Positions 8,183-16,597 of a DNA stretch of 53,548 bases are shown here, one piece after another. This stretch comes from CAZDUS01 sp964609375. GTDB taxonomy: Bacteria > Verrucomicrobiota > Kiritimatiellia > CAIKKV01 > CAITUY01. Made by a program: the position numbers and the translations under genes. The DNA is taken from NCBI GenBank assembly GCA_964609375.1, contig CAZSSA010000006.1, positions 1-53,548 on the forward strand, given 5' to 3'. Within the stretch, counting starts at the first letter, position 1; every line of letters begins with the position of its first letter. Under the pieces are notes generated by a model that saw only the letters and a list, made by a program, of their open reading frames with translations, had not been told where the DNA came from and searched no databases.

Positions 8183-8211
8183 ACTATGTGATATCGCATT
8201 CCCAAAAACAA
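8183..8211 (-). promoter_or_regulatory. Promoter of the coiled-coil membrane gene
   Basis: On the minus strand TTGTTT (8206-8211) and CATAGT (8183-8188) are 17 bases apart, upstream of the ribosome binding site for the start at 8135. Confidence 0.5.
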
Positions 8212-8245
8212 GCACATTTATGCTTGGGCATGGAAGAGGCGATCG

Positions 8246-8268
8246 CACTCATTATCACACTCATTATC
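8246..8268 (+). repeat. Tandem 11-bp direct repeat in the divergent promoter region
   Basis: CACTCATTATC occurs twice, at 8246-8256 and 8258-8268, separated by a single A. It lies between the -35 elements of the two divergent promoters, so it may be a regulator site or an upstream element. Confidence 0.5.
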
Positions 8269-8283
8269 CGCACGATAATTTTC

Positions 8284-8312
8284 TTGCCTTTGAACGTCTC
8301 AGTCTCCATAGT
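8284..8312 (+). promoter_or_regulatory. Promoter of fusA
   Basis: TTGCCT (8284-8289) and CATAGT (8307-8312) are 17 bases apart. The start near 8319 leaves a leader of about 73 bases containing a small hairpin, CATGCA-CCC-TGCATG, and the AAGGAGA ribosome binding site. Confidence 0.5.
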
Positions 8313-8391
8313 ACGCCCCTTTTTCAGGCCTGTCTGGACGCCCATCATGCACCCTGCATGGCCCGTTTGATAATCAAGGAGAGACGAGATC

Positions 8392-10476
8392 ATGGACGAG
8401 AAACTGCCACTGTCGAAGCTGAGAAACATCGGTATCATGGCGCATATCGACGCCGGGAAAACCACCGTTAGCGAACGCATACTTTTCTATTCCGGGAAAA
8501 CCCATAAAATGGGCGAGGTTCATGATGGCGCGGCCACCATGGACTGGATGGATCAAGAGCAGGAACGCGGCATCACTATTACCTCTGCCGCCACCACCAC
8601 AAGCTGGAATGGCTACCGCATCTCCCTGATTGACACTCCCGGGCATGTGGATTTTACCGCCGAAGTGGAACGTAGCTTGCGGGTTCTGGACGGAGCCGTC
8701 GCTCTCTTTTGCGCCGTCGGCGGCGTTCAGCCACAATCAGAACAAGTCTGGCGGCAAAGCGAAAAATACAGCGTCCCGAAAATTGCCTTCATCAACAAGA
8801 TGGATCGAACCGGCGCGGATTTCTTCGGCGTTGTCGAAAAAATCCAGAATATTCTTGGCGCCAATGCTGTGCCTGTCGTCATACCGATTGGAGCAGAGGA
8901 ATCCTTCTCGGGACTCATTGACCTCATCAAAATGAAGTCCATTGTTTATAATGAGCAGGATCGCGGCCGAACCTGGATCGAGGAAGAAGTTCCTGCCGAC
9001 ATGGTTGAAGTCGCCAAAAAGTGGCGCGCTAATCTGGTCGAACGCTGCGCGGAACAGGATGAGGTTCTTCTGGAAAAATTCCTGGAGTCAGGGGATCTGT
9101 CCGAGAAGGAAATCATGGCGATTGTACGCTCCGCCACAATCGCGCGCCGCGTCATCCCTGTCTATTGCGGCTCTGCTTTCAAGAATAAGGGCGTCCAACG
9201 GCTTCTGGACGGAATTGTTGACTTCCTGCCCTCGCCGAACGACATCCCCCCCGTCATCGGACAGGTGGGCGAAGGCGAGGAACACCGCAAGCACTCGGAA
9301 GACGAGCCTTTTTCCGCGCTCGCATTCAAGATCATGTCTGATAAGCACATGGGAAAGTTGACCTATATCCGCATCTACTCCGGCACCGTGTCCTCTGGAA
9401 CCGTGGTATACAACAGCACTCAGAAAAAGGAACAGCGGATCGGACGGCTGCTGCGTATGCATGCCAATCGCCAGGAAGCCATCGATATCGCCAGGTGCGG
9501 TGATATCGTCGCCGTTGTCGGTTTACAGCAAACCAAGACCGGAGATACCTTGTGCTGCGAGGACAATCCAATTCTTTTGGAATCCATTGAGTTCCCCGCC
9601 CCCGTCATCTCGATCAGTATCAAGCCCGAAAGCCGGGCGGATGACGAAAAATTGAGTCACGCTTTGCATGCACTGGCGGACGAAGATCCAACCTTCGTCG
9701 TCAGCTTTGATGACGAAACCAAGGAAACCATTATCGCCGGCATGGGCGAACTCCATCTGGAAGTCCTCGTGGAACGGATGAAGCGCGAGCACGGCGTCGT
9801 CGCCCAAGTCGGACGTCCTGAAGTGGCCTACCGGGAAACCGGAACCTGCAAGTCGGATGGCGAGTATAAGCACGTCAAGCAATCAGGCGGTCGCGGTCAA
9901 TACGCGCATGTCTGCCTCAGGCTCGAACCTCTCAGCCCTGGCGAAGGCTTCGAGTTTGTCAACGAAGTCCGCGGTGGCCGCATTCCTCAAAACTTCATTC
10001 CATCGGTCGAAAAAGGCATTGTCAAAGCCATGCTTAAGGGCCCCGTTGGCGGCTATCCGGTGGTGGATATGCGTGTCGTTCTCTACGATGGATCGTATCA
10101 CGAGGTGGATTCGAACGAATTCGCCTTCATCGAGGCGGCTCGTGCCGGCTTCCATAAACTCTTCCTGGAATGCCGTCCCGTCCTGCTTGAACCGGTCATG
10201 TCGGTCGAAGGCGTGACGCCGGAAGATTTCATGGGTGGCGTTACCGGCTCCATCTGCCAGCGCCGTGGACGTATCGAATCCATGGACGAACAAGCCGAAT
10301 ACAAGGTGGTCCGCAGCATGGTCCCTCTCAGCGAAATGTTTGGCTACTCAAACGTCATTCGCACAATCTCTCAAGGACGCGCTTCGTTCACCATGCACTT
10401 CGAGCATTACGAGGCCGTACCTTTCGCTCTGGCAGAGGAAATCGTCGCGAAACGGCGCGAAGCAAAGAAGATCTAA
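8392..10476 (+). CDS. fusA: Translation elongation factor G
   Basis: A 694-residue GTPase that drives translocation on the ribosome. The G domain is at the N-terminus, with AHIDAGKTT (P-loop), the switch region ERGITITSAATT, DTPGHVDF and NKMDRTGADF. Domain II follows, then domain III, domain IV with the loop GGRGQYAHVCL, and domain V (EPVMSVEGVTPEDFMGGV). Length is typical of EF-G (~690-705). It is not next to rpsL, rpsG or tuf as in the classic str operon, so a second EF-G elsewhere is possible; the sequence still looks like a canonical, active factor. AAGGAGA lies ~9 bases before the ATG. Its stop overlaps the fpg stop on the other strand. Confidence 0.93.
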   Translation: MDEKLPLSKLRNIGIMAHIDAGKTTVSERILFYSGKTHKMGEVHDGAATMDWMDQEQERGITITSAATTTSWNGYRISLIDTPGHVDFTAEVERSLRVLDGAVALFCAVGGVQPQSEQVWRQSEKYSVPKIAFINKMDRTGADFFGVVEKIQNILGANAVPVVIPIGAEESFSGLIDLIKMKSIVYNEQDRGRTWIEEEVPADMVEVAKKWRANLVERCAEQDEVLLEKFLESGDLSEKEIMAIVRSATIARRVIPVYCGSAFKNKGVQRLLDGIVDFLPSPNDIPPVIGQVGEGEEHRKHSEDEPFSALAFKIMSDKHMGKLTYIRIYSGTVSSGTVVYNSTQKKEQRIGRLLRMHANRQEAIDIARCGDIVAVVGLQQTKTGDTLCCEDNPILLESIEFPAPVISISIKPESRADDEKLSHALHALADEDPTFVVSFDDETKETIIAGMGELHLEVLVERMKREHGVVAQVGRPEVAYRETGTCKSDGEYKHVKQSGGRGQYAHVCLRLEPLSPGEGFEFVNEVRGGRIPQNFIPSVEKGIVKAMLKGPVGGYPVVDMRVVLYDGSYHEVDSNEFAFIEAARAGFHKLFLECRPVLLEPVMSVEGVTPEDFMGGVTGSICQRRGRIESMDEQAEYKVVRSMVPLSEMFGYSNVIRTISQGRASFTMHFEHYEAVPFALAEEIVAKRREAKKI

Positions 10477-11300
10477 ACTTGGCAAACGGGGCACACATGG
10501 GTGCCCCGTTGACCAACAACAAGTCGCTGAATCGGTGTTCGACAACGCGGACACGGTTTCCCTGTCCGCCTGAATACCCGCAGAAAATGCTGATTTCCAC
10601 CCCGCCGCCCATCCAGCGCCTTGAAATTCGGGTTCCCGTGCCCCAACGAGGTGCCACGATTTCGAATCCCTTGCTGTAACACCTCCCGAATAGCCCTATA
10701 AAGGGTTTCAATCTCCTCGGAACTGAGTCCGGCAGCGCATCGGCAGGGATGCAGCTTTGCCACCCATAGGGCTTCATCCGCATAGATATTACCAATCCCC
10801 GCAACAAAGGCTTGATCCATCAAAAGCGGTTTGATCTGCCGGCGACGCGTTTTGATCCTGCTTGAAAAATAATCCAGCGTAAACGCTTTCTCCAGGGGCT
10901 CCGGCCCCAGCCTCGAAAGTTCATGGGCAGGATCTGTCGTCAATATCCATCGCCCAAACTTCCGAGGATCAATAAACCTGAGTACTCGCCCATCATCGAA
11001 TCGCAACAACACGCGTTCAGATGGATAACGGTGCCCTGAAGATTCCTCAAGACAAAACCGGCCCGTCATGCGCAAATGGATCAGAATGAAAACCCCGCCA
11101 TTTAAACCAACAATAATATACTTGGCACGCCGAATAATGGATTCAATACGGCGGGAGTTAATCGCCTGCACAAACCTCGCCCGGCTTCGACAATCGACAG
11201 TTCCCGTCCAGCGAAGCGTCACACCGGTAATACGTCGACCAATGACATGCCGACGGCGCAACTCGCGAACAATGGTCTCAACTTCCGGGAGTTCGGGCAC
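10473..11300 (-). CDS. mutM: Formamidopyrimidine-DNA glycosylase
   Basis: A 275-residue base-excision repair enzyme that removes 8-oxoguanine and cuts the strand. The frame begins upstream, but the enzyme needs Pro as first residue after Met, and PELPEVETIV is directly preceded by a GTG codon at 11298-11300 with GGGAGG upstream; this GTG is therefore the start. Pro2 and Glu3 are the catalytic residues. The C-terminal zinc finger is complete, with CPRC and CPVC. The gene overlaps the end of the upstream unknown gene by 23 bases, so the two are probably coupled. Its stop overlaps the fusA stop on the other strand. Confidence 0.95.
   Translation of the reverse strand: MPELPEVETIVRELRRRHVIGRRITGVTLRWTGTVDCRSRARFVQAINSRRIESIIRRAKYIIVGLNGGVFILIHLRMTGRFCLEESSGHRYPSERVLLRFDDGRVLRFIDPRKFGRWILTTDPAHELSRLGPEPLEKAFTLDYFSSRIKTRRRQIKPLLMDQAFVAGIGNIYADEALWVAKLHPCRCAAGLSSEEIETLYRAIREVLQQGIRNRGTSLGHGNPNFKALDGRRGGNQHFLRVFRRTGKPCPRCRTPIQRLVVGQRGTHVCPVCQV
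10485..10510. repeat. Perfect 10-bp inverted repeat at the fusA/mutM junction
   Basis: AACGGGGCAC and GTGCCCCGTT flank the six bases ACATGG, nine bases after the fusA stop and inside the zinc-finger codons of mutM. It may act as a transcript-end hairpin for fusA, though no T-run follows in that direction. Confidence 0.55.
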
Positions 11301-12069
11301 GGAAATCCCTCCCGAGTTCACGTTTCACGGGCCTCGCATAACGATCATCAACCCTTCTGTCATCGGATCCTGGACCACGAGTCCTATCCGGAGGATAATT
11401 TCCATTCGACGGGAACGGCCGCCTTCCATATCGCTCATCCAGCATCCGTGATCGCTCCTCCATTATCCGCGCCCGGTTTTCACGATCCAGCAAGCCGCGA
11501 TGCGCGGCATATTCCCTGACAAACCCCTCCGTTAACCGCCCCAGCACCGTATCCAATGCCATGGGCAATCCACATCGTGTTTCTTTCATCAACACCAGCA
11601 TCTTTTTGACAAGCCCAAGGTAGTCCGCCGTTGGCTTGGTTCGCACGGGAAGCGCCTCACCCTCCGGATTAAGACATCGCTCGCCACGCAGCACCGCCTT
11701 GAATATCTCCGTCAGTTCCCGCTGTGTCAACACTCCGTCCGGCAATTCGGGCATTACTTCTGCCGCCAGAAGATAAGGCGCATACGGCATCGCCACTCGC
11801 AACTCGGCAAGAGACATGTTTTTATCCAGAACCGCTCCCTGCAATTCTTTGCATCGCGCAGCCCGATCCAATAGCGGCGCGTCCTTGAGTAATATTCTCC
11901 GCTCCGCAACCGCCAGGGCGATCCATGGCGCCACATTCATGTCCCGCACCAACCCTGCCGCCCTCTGCCCTATCGCCACCGAGTCACCACGCTCCATCGC
12001 CAAGTCAATGAGGCCCTGCTCCCACCGTTGCGACCGCTCCTTCTTGTGTTTGTCTGCCATTCGATTCAT
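11278..12069 (-). CDS. Conserved-looking protein of unknown function
   Basis: A 263-residue protein I do not recognise. It has no signal peptide or membrane helix. The body (~1-200) looks helical, with many Ala, Leu, Arg and Glu and repeated mentions of initiating-type helices such as GLIDLAMERGDSVAIG. The C-terminal ~60 residues are low-complexity and rich in Arg, Asp, Gly and Pro (for example DRTRGPGSDDRRVDDRY), likely disordered and possibly nucleic-acid-binding. The start at 12069 follows AGGA with a nine-base gap; the frame is open to 12186, but that region overlaps the guaB promoter. It overlaps the mutM start by 23 bases, so the two genes form one unit, which hints weakly at a DNA or RNA maintenance role (inference). 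Confidence 0.6.
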   Translation of the reverse strand: MNRMADKHKKERSQRWEQGLIDLAMERGDSVAIGQRAAGLVRDMNVAPWIALAVAERRILLKDAPLLDRAARCKELQGAVLDKNMSLAELRVAMPYAPYLLAAEVMPELPDGVLTQRELTEIFKAVLRGERCLNPEGEALPVRTKPTADYLGLVKKMLVLMKETRCGLPMALDTVLGRLTEGFVREYAAHRGLLDRENRARIMEERSRMLDERYGRRPFPSNGNYPPDRTRGPGSDDRRVDDRYARPVKRELGRDFRARTPGS

Positions 12070-12138
12070 GACTTCGTATCCTGCGTGTCTCAACCCTCGC
12101 TGTCCAGATAGAAAACAGTGAATCAATAAAATTGTCCC

Positions 12139-12167
12139 TTGACCTGCATGCCACAGGTCAACATAAT
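12139..12167 (+). promoter_or_regulatory. guaB promoter with an operator-like palindrome
   Basis: TTGACC (12139-12144) and CATAAT (12162-12167) are 17 bases apart. The region 12139-12161 is also a perfect 8-bp inverted repeat, TTGACCTG and CAGGTCAA, around the seven bases CATGCCA. It covers the -35 and the whole spacer and lies upstream of the transcription start, so it would act as DNA, probably as a repressor site. Confidence 0.7.
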
Positions 12168-12206
12168 GCGTTGGCAACACGTTCAACTATCACCAGAGGT
12201 GTCGCT

Positions 12207-13700
12207 ATGAGTCTGAATGAATCAATACAGTCCTTTATGGAGAAGTTTTCCCAGGAGGGCCTTACGTTTGACGACGTATCCCTTATCACCCAATATTCAG
12301 ATTTTTTGCCTGACCACGCCGATGTTCGGAGCCGCCTGACCAACCGCATCGGAATTAATATCCCGTTTGTAAGCGCTGCCATGGATACCGTGACCGAAAG
12401 CCCTATGGCAATCGCCATGGCCCTCATGGGCGGTATCGGCATCATTCACAAAAATCTTTCCGCAAAACGTCAGGCCGATCATGTCGCACGCGTGAAACAC
12501 TATCTTAACGGCCTGATCCGCGACCCCATCGTCTTCCGCTCAACCGACACTCTCGAAGCCATATTAAAAAGCAAGCAGCAACGCGGCTTCACTTTCAGTG
12601 GGTTCCCGGTGCTGGATCAAAATGACCACGTCGTGGGCATCTTGACTGCCGCCGATATCAAATTCGCTTCCGACAGCAAGCTGCCGGTTACAGACGTCAT
12701 GACCGCCAACGTCATTTCCGCCCCCGCCAATACGTCGCTTAAGGAAGCCTACGATATTATGAAGCGTAACCGCATCGGAAAACTTCCCCTGGTCAACCAG
12801 GACGGGAAGTTGGCGGGATTGTACAGTTTCAGCGATGTTCGTACGCTCGTCGAAAATGTGGAGCCCATGTACAACCGCGATGAAAAATACCGGTTGCGTG
12901 CGGGAGCCGCCATCGGCCCGAATGACCAGGAACGGGTCACCGTTCTCGCCCGGGAAGGGGTCGACGTCGTCGTTGTCGATACCGCCCATGGACATAGCAA
13001 AGGCGTCATCGACATGGTCAAATGGGTAAAAAAACACCACCCCGATATTGATGTGGTCGCCGGCAACATTGCAACAGGCGATGCGGCAATAGCCCTTCGC
13101 GATGCCGGAGCCGACGCCGTCAAGGTTGGCATCGGACCCGGATCCATCTGCACAACCCGTGTCGTAGCAGGCGTAGGGATACCCCAAATCACCGCCATCC
13201 ATGATTGCGCCAAAGCGTTGGGCGGCAGCATACCCATTATTGCAGACGGCGGCATCCGCCACTCAGGAGACGTCCCCAAGGCGATCGTCGCCGGAGCCGA
13301 CACCGTGATGTGCGGATCTCTCTTTGCCGGAAGCGATGAAAGTCCCGGCGAAAAAATCATTCACCAAGGCCGCCAATATGTCGTCTACCGAGGCATGGGC
13401 AGCCTCGCCGCCATGAAGGAAGGCGCCGCCAGCCGTGAGCGATACGGGCAAAGCTCAAGCCAGGAAGACGAATTGGTGCCACAGGGCATTGAAGGCATTG
13501 TCCCTTATTCCGGGTCCGTGCGAAAAGTCATGATCCAATACTGCGGCGGATTAAGAGCGGCCATGGGATACTGCGGCTGCCGGACCATTGCTGAACTGCA
13601 ACGACGCGGTCGCTTTGTCCGCGTCTCGCTCGCAGGTGTCACCGAAGCCCATCCTCATGACGTCAAAATCATGAAAGAAGCCCCGAACTACCGGTCATAA
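12207..13700 (+). CDS. guaB: Inosine-5'-monophosphate dehydrogenase
   Basis: A 497-residue enzyme that oxidises IMP to XMP with NAD, the committing step to guanine nucleotides. The barrel starts with LTFDDVSLITQYSDFLP; two CBS domains (~95-215) are inserted; the catalytic loop is GPGSICTTR with the active Cys; phosphate-binding IADGGIRHSGD and the flap region YRGMGSLAAM follow. Length is typical (~490). The frame is open 25 codons further upstream, across the promoter, so the ATG at 12207 with AGAGG upstream is chosen. The promoter contains a perfect palindrome (12139-12161) that may link expression to purine levels or another signal. Confidence 0.96.
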   Translation: MSLNESIQSFMEKFSQEGLTFDDVSLITQYSDFLPDHADVRSRLTNRIGINIPFVSAAMDTVTESPMAIAMALMGGIGIIHKNLSAKRQADHVARVKHYLNGLIRDPIVFRSTDTLEAILKSKQQRGFTFSGFPVLDQNDHVVGILTAADIKFASDSKLPVTDVMTANVISAPANTSLKEAYDIMKRNRIGKLPLVNQDGKLAGLYSFSDVRTLVENVEPMYNRDEKYRLRAGAAIGPNDQERVTVLAREGVDVVVVDTAHGHSKGVIDMVKWVKKHHPDIDVVAGNIATGDAAIALRDAGADAVKVGIGPGSICTTRVVAGVGIPQITAIHDCAKALGGSIPIIADGGIRHSGDVPKAIVAGADTVMCGSLFAGSDESPGEKIIHQGRQYVVYRGMGSLAAMKEGAASRERYGQSSSQEDELVPQGIEGIVPYSGSVRKVMIQYCGGLRAAMGYCGCRTIAELQRRGRFVRVSLAGVTEAHPHDVKIMKEAPNYRS

Positions 13701-13747
13701 AGAAACCGGACGCTTAGCAAGAATCGCGCCTCCATTGGCGCAGCGCT

Positions 13748-14611
13748 TCAAACTTTCAAGGATTGAATAAAAGACTGCAGTGATTTGCGCAAATCCTTCT
13801 GCTTCAATCCAAAGATCAAGTTTGTCTTGATGAAATCAAGTTTGTTGCCGATGTCATAACGGACACCCGCAAATCGGAGTGCGTACATCGCTCTGCTCCG
13901 CACCAGTTGCCGCATTGCATCCGTTAATTGAATCTCGTTATTCTTGCCCGCCGCCGTCTTGCTCAGAAAACTGAAAATGTCCGGCGATAAAACATACCGG
14001 CTGGCAATAACCAAATTGGACGGCGCTTCCTTCGGTGATGGTTTTTCCACAAAGTCCTGCAACAAGTACAGGTCATCCGTCACAGGTGTCCCCTTAATCA
14101 CACCATATCGACTGACTTTTGAACGCTCCACTGCTTCGACAGCGACCACGGACTCCTGATACCGGTCAAAAACATCCATTAACTGCCGGGTAACCGGTTT
14201 CCTTATCCCATCCATCACTGTATCGCCCAAGAGCACGGCAAACGGTTCATTCCCCACATGATCACGCGCACAAAGCACCGCATCGCCAAGCCCACGCAAT
14301 TCTTTCTGCCAGACAAAATGAATATTGGCTAAATCGGAAATTCGCCGAATCCCCGCTAATTCTGCTGATTTCCCCTTGGTGGCCAGTTCATTCTCAAGCT
14401 CCCAATTTCGATCAAAATGTTCTTCAATGGCCCGCTTCCCCTTCCCAATCACCATCAAAATATCCGTAATCCCCGAAGCGACCGCCTCCTCAACCACATA
14501 TTGAATGGTTGGCGTATCAACAATCGGCAGCATCTCCTTGGGCTGCGACTTCGTGGCAGGGAGAAAACGCGTCCCAAATCCGGCGGCAGGAATAACGGCT
14601 TTTCGAATCAT
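13748..14611 (-). CDS. galU: UTP-glucose-1-phosphate uridylyltransferase family protein
   Basis: A 287-residue nucleotidyltransferase making a UDP-sugar from UTP and a sugar 1-phosphate. The UTP-binding motif GFGTRFLPATKSQPKEMLP is near the N-terminus, with GLGDAVLCA, VLLGDTV, DFVEKP and the late motif RYDIGNKLDF. Length and motifs match bacterial GalU. The start overlaps the stop of the upstream GHMP kinase as ATGA with GAGG upstream, so both are translated together. That pairing suggests the substrate may be the kinase product (perhaps glucuronate 1-phosphate) rather than, or besides, glucose 1-phosphate; this is inference. Confidence 0.88.
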   Translation of the reverse strand: MIRKAVIPAAGFGTRFLPATKSQPKEMLPIVDTPTIQYVVEEAVASGITDILMVIGKGKRAIEEHFDRNWELENELATKGKSAELAGIRRISDLANIHFVWQKELRGLGDAVLCARDHVGNEPFAVLLGDTVMDGIRKPVTRQLMDVFDRYQESVVAVEAVERSKVSRYGVIKGTPVTDDLYLLQDFVEKPSPKEAPSNLVIASRYVLSPDIFSFLSKTAAGKNNEIQLTDAMRQLVRSRAMYALRFAGVRYDIGNKLDFIKTNLIFGLKQKDLRKSLQSFIQSLKV

Positions 14612-15627
14612 GAGGATACCTCACCAGATGATTTGATCAAATTGGGCTTAAACACACGGATACCAATGGCGGAAAGCGCCTTCTCTAAATTCTTAAACAT
14701 GGCATCATCGGTATAAGCCCCTACGATGGCCCCCCCCGACCCTGTGAATTTAGCACTCGCACCAACAGACCGTGCGGTTTCTACCATTTGAATGTTACTG
14801 GCGCTGATATTGTATATCTTCCGGCGCAAGTCAAAATTGGCATTCAACAGGGGGCCAATACGGTCACCCTGATGATTCAACAACAATTCGCGTACTTGGG
14901 TAGTGTACCCCGCCCATTGATCCATCGCCGCTATGACATCTGGATCCTGATGTTCCCACCGTGCCCGGATATTATTATGGAAAACTTCCGTCCCCTCGGC
15001 CAGTTCAGCCCGATACGCAATATAGACCGGAGGTAACAAGGCCAAATCCATTTCCTCGTAATGGCCATAACCCTGCCGTTCCATCAACGACTTGTTGAAG
15101 TCCATGTAGACCATGCCTTCATACGCCTGCGTAACCCGATCCTGCAGTCCCGCCGGAATACCAAGCTCACCTGTCTCAACAGACAACACCAGCCCCGCCA
15201 GCACCGGTTTTTGAATCCTGACCTGATAGAATGACATTAGCGCCCGCATGCAAGCGGTAATAATAGCACTCGAGCCAGCCAGCCCCACTTGGGCTGGAAT
15301 ATTCGTGCTGTACCGTATGGTGAAGTTCCGATCATCAAGCTGAATGTGGCTGTCATGGCAGTAGTCGTAAAACCGCTTTACCGCCGCTTTGAGAAGACGG
15401 ATTCCGCCATAATACCCATGTCTCCGAACATCCCTGTGCAAATCATGGATATTCATAAACCGCGAATGGTCACGTGCATTCGGCAAAATCTCAAGCTCCG
15501 GTGTCTGGTAAAGAATGACCTCGGCATGAAAATTGCTAAATGTAAACGCGATGGTCTTTCCGAAGTACCCGTCCGACGGGTTGCCGATCAGCCCAGCCCT
15601 CGGATATGCTCTGCATCGTATAATCAT
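14608..15627 (-). CDS. GHMP-family sugar kinase, glucuronokinase-like
   Basis: A 339-residue kinase of the galactokinase/homoserine/mevalonate (GHMP) family. The first motif, RAGLIGNPSDGYFGKTIA, closely resembles plant glucuronokinase; the ATP loop is NIPAQVGLAGSSAI and the C-terminal motif is GASAKFTGSGGAIVG. It probably makes a sugar 1-phosphate, glucuronate 1-phosphate by analogy. The start at 15627 is chosen for the GGAGGGGGC just upstream. The next gene, overlapping by four bases, is a uridylyltransferase; together they would convert a free sugar acid or sugar to its UDP form. Other heptose or fucose kinases of the family remain possible. Confidence 0.8.
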   Translation of the reverse strand: MIIRCRAYPRAGLIGNPSDGYFGKTIAFTFSNFHAEVILYQTPELEILPNARDHSRFMNIHDLHRDVRRHGYYGGIRLLKAAVKRFYDYCHDSHIQLDDRNFTIRYSTNIPAQVGLAGSSAIITACMRALMSFYQVRIQKPVLAGLVLSVETGELGIPAGLQDRVTQAYEGMVYMDFNKSLMERQGYGHYEEMDLALLPPVYIAYRAELAEGTEVFHNNIRARWEHQDPDVIAAMDQWAGYTTQVRELLLNHQGDRIGPLLNANFDLRRKIYNISASNIQMVETARSVGASAKFTGSGGAIVGAYTDDAMFKNLEKALSAIGIRVFKPNLIKSSGEVSS

Positions 15628-15689
15628 GCCCCCTCCACCGCTATTCAATCATGCTCTTTTCCGAACTCCAGACAGCAAAAAACGTGGGA

Positions 15690-15718
15690 ATCATAAGCAC
15701 TTCGGCAGCAGATTGCAA
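15690..15718 (-). promoter_or_regulatory. Promoter of the GHMP kinase/galU operon
   Basis: On the minus strand TTGCAA (15713-15718) and TATGAT (15690-15695) are 17 bases apart, about 60 bases before the kinase start. Confidence 0.65.
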
Positions 15719-15795
15719 CACCAGCCCTCCCGATCTGTTAACATCAATAAACATAATGCGAAGGAGTAAAAGATTAGCTTTCCTTCGGTTTTGTC

Positions 15796-15825
15796 TTGAG
15801 CGTTACTACTTCAGCCTTCTATACT
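15796..15825 (+). promoter_or_regulatory. Promoter of the polyprenol-phosphate glycosyltransferase operon
   Basis: TTGAGC (15796-15801) and TATACT (15820-15825) are 18 bases apart. The ATG at 15836 is only ten bases after the -10, so the message would be almost leaderless, and no Shine-Dalgarno sequence is visible. Confidence 0.5.
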
Positions 15826-15835
15826 TCCTAGCAAT

Positions 15836-16597
15836 ATGAATCACACCTTGGTCATTATTCCGACCTATGACGAGAAGGACAATGTCGCCCCTATCGCTCA
15901 CGCTGTATTTGGCGTTAAACCGGATGCAGACCTGCTTTTCGTTGATGCCAACTCTCCCGATGGTACCGGCGCCATCATCGACTCACTGGCCGCCGCTGAT
16001 CCCCGTATTCATGTTATTCATCAGACATCCAAACAGGGGCTGGGACGCGCCTACATCGAAGGCTTTAAATGGGCGCTTACGCAGCAATACGAATTTATTT
16101 TCGAAATGGACTGCGACTTCTCACATGACCCCGTCGAGCTTCCTAATTTTTTGAAGGCGGCGGAACAGGCAGACCTTATCCTCGGATCCCGGTATATCCA
16201 TGGAATCCGCATTACCAACTGGCCCTTGAGCCGCCTGCTCCTAAGCATGGGAGGCGCCCTCTATGTGCGCACCTTCACGGGAATGCCGTTTTCCGATCCA
16301 ACCGGAGGGTTCAAGTGCTTCCGTCGGCGCGTCCTCCAATCGATTGACCTCGACAGCATCCGATCCAACGGATACTCCTTTCAAATCGAGATGACGCACA
16401 CGGCATGGATGAAAGGATTCACCATCGCCGAGATTCCCATTACATTTGTTGATCGTCGTTCCGGTTACTCAAAGATGAATTCCAGCATTTTCAAGGAAGC
16501 CCTGCTCATGGTCTGGCGTCTGGTCTTCCGGAATCGGTTTCGACGAAGCCCCCGCCGTCGGCCCAATTCAAGATTCAAGACGCCGCCACCAACATGA
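15836..16597 (+). CDS. Polyprenol-phosphate mannose/hexose synthase (GT2 family)
   Basis: A 253-residue family 2 glycosyltransferase of the dolichol-phosphate-mannose-synthase type. It starts TLVIIPTYDEKDN, has FVDANSPDGTG, EMDCDFSHDP with the metal-binding DxD-like acid residues, GSRYIHG, DPTGGFKCF and GYSFQIEM. The C-terminus is basic (FRRSPRRRP) and lacks the membrane domain of some relatives, so it is probably a peripheral membrane enzyme moving a hexose from a nucleotide sugar to polyprenyl phosphate. It overlaps the next gene by four bases; that gene also uses polyprenyl phosphate. No ribosome binding site is visible before the ATG. Confidence 0.85.
   Translation: MNHTLVIIPTYDEKDNVAPIAHAVFGVKPDADLLFVDANSPDGTGAIIDSLAAADPRIHVIHQTSKQGLGRAYIEGFKWALTQQYEFIFEMDCDFSHDPVELPNFLKAAEQADLILGSRYIHGIRITNWPLSRLLLSMGGALYVRTFTGMPFSDPTGGFKCFRRRVLQSIDLDSIRSNGYSFQIEMTHTAWMKGFTIAEIPITFVDRRSGYSKMNSSIFKEALLMVWRLVFRNRFRRSPRRRPNSRFKTPPPT

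Noticed and set aside
8158..8370. Plus-strand frame of 70 codons before fusA
   Set aside because: It covers both divergent promoters and the 11-bp repeats, has no ribosome binding site and no recognisable sequence.
12144..12162. 18-base word TGCATGCCACAGGTCAAC of the guaB promoter also found in the GH52 gene near 49667
   Set aside because: In GH52 it encodes the conserved residues LTCGMH near the N-terminus and lacks the left half of the palindrome, so the match is probably chance.
13726..13741. Hairpin GCGCC-TCCATT-GGCGC between guaB and galU as a shared terminator
   Set aside because: The stem is only five pairs, and no T-run follows on either strand.
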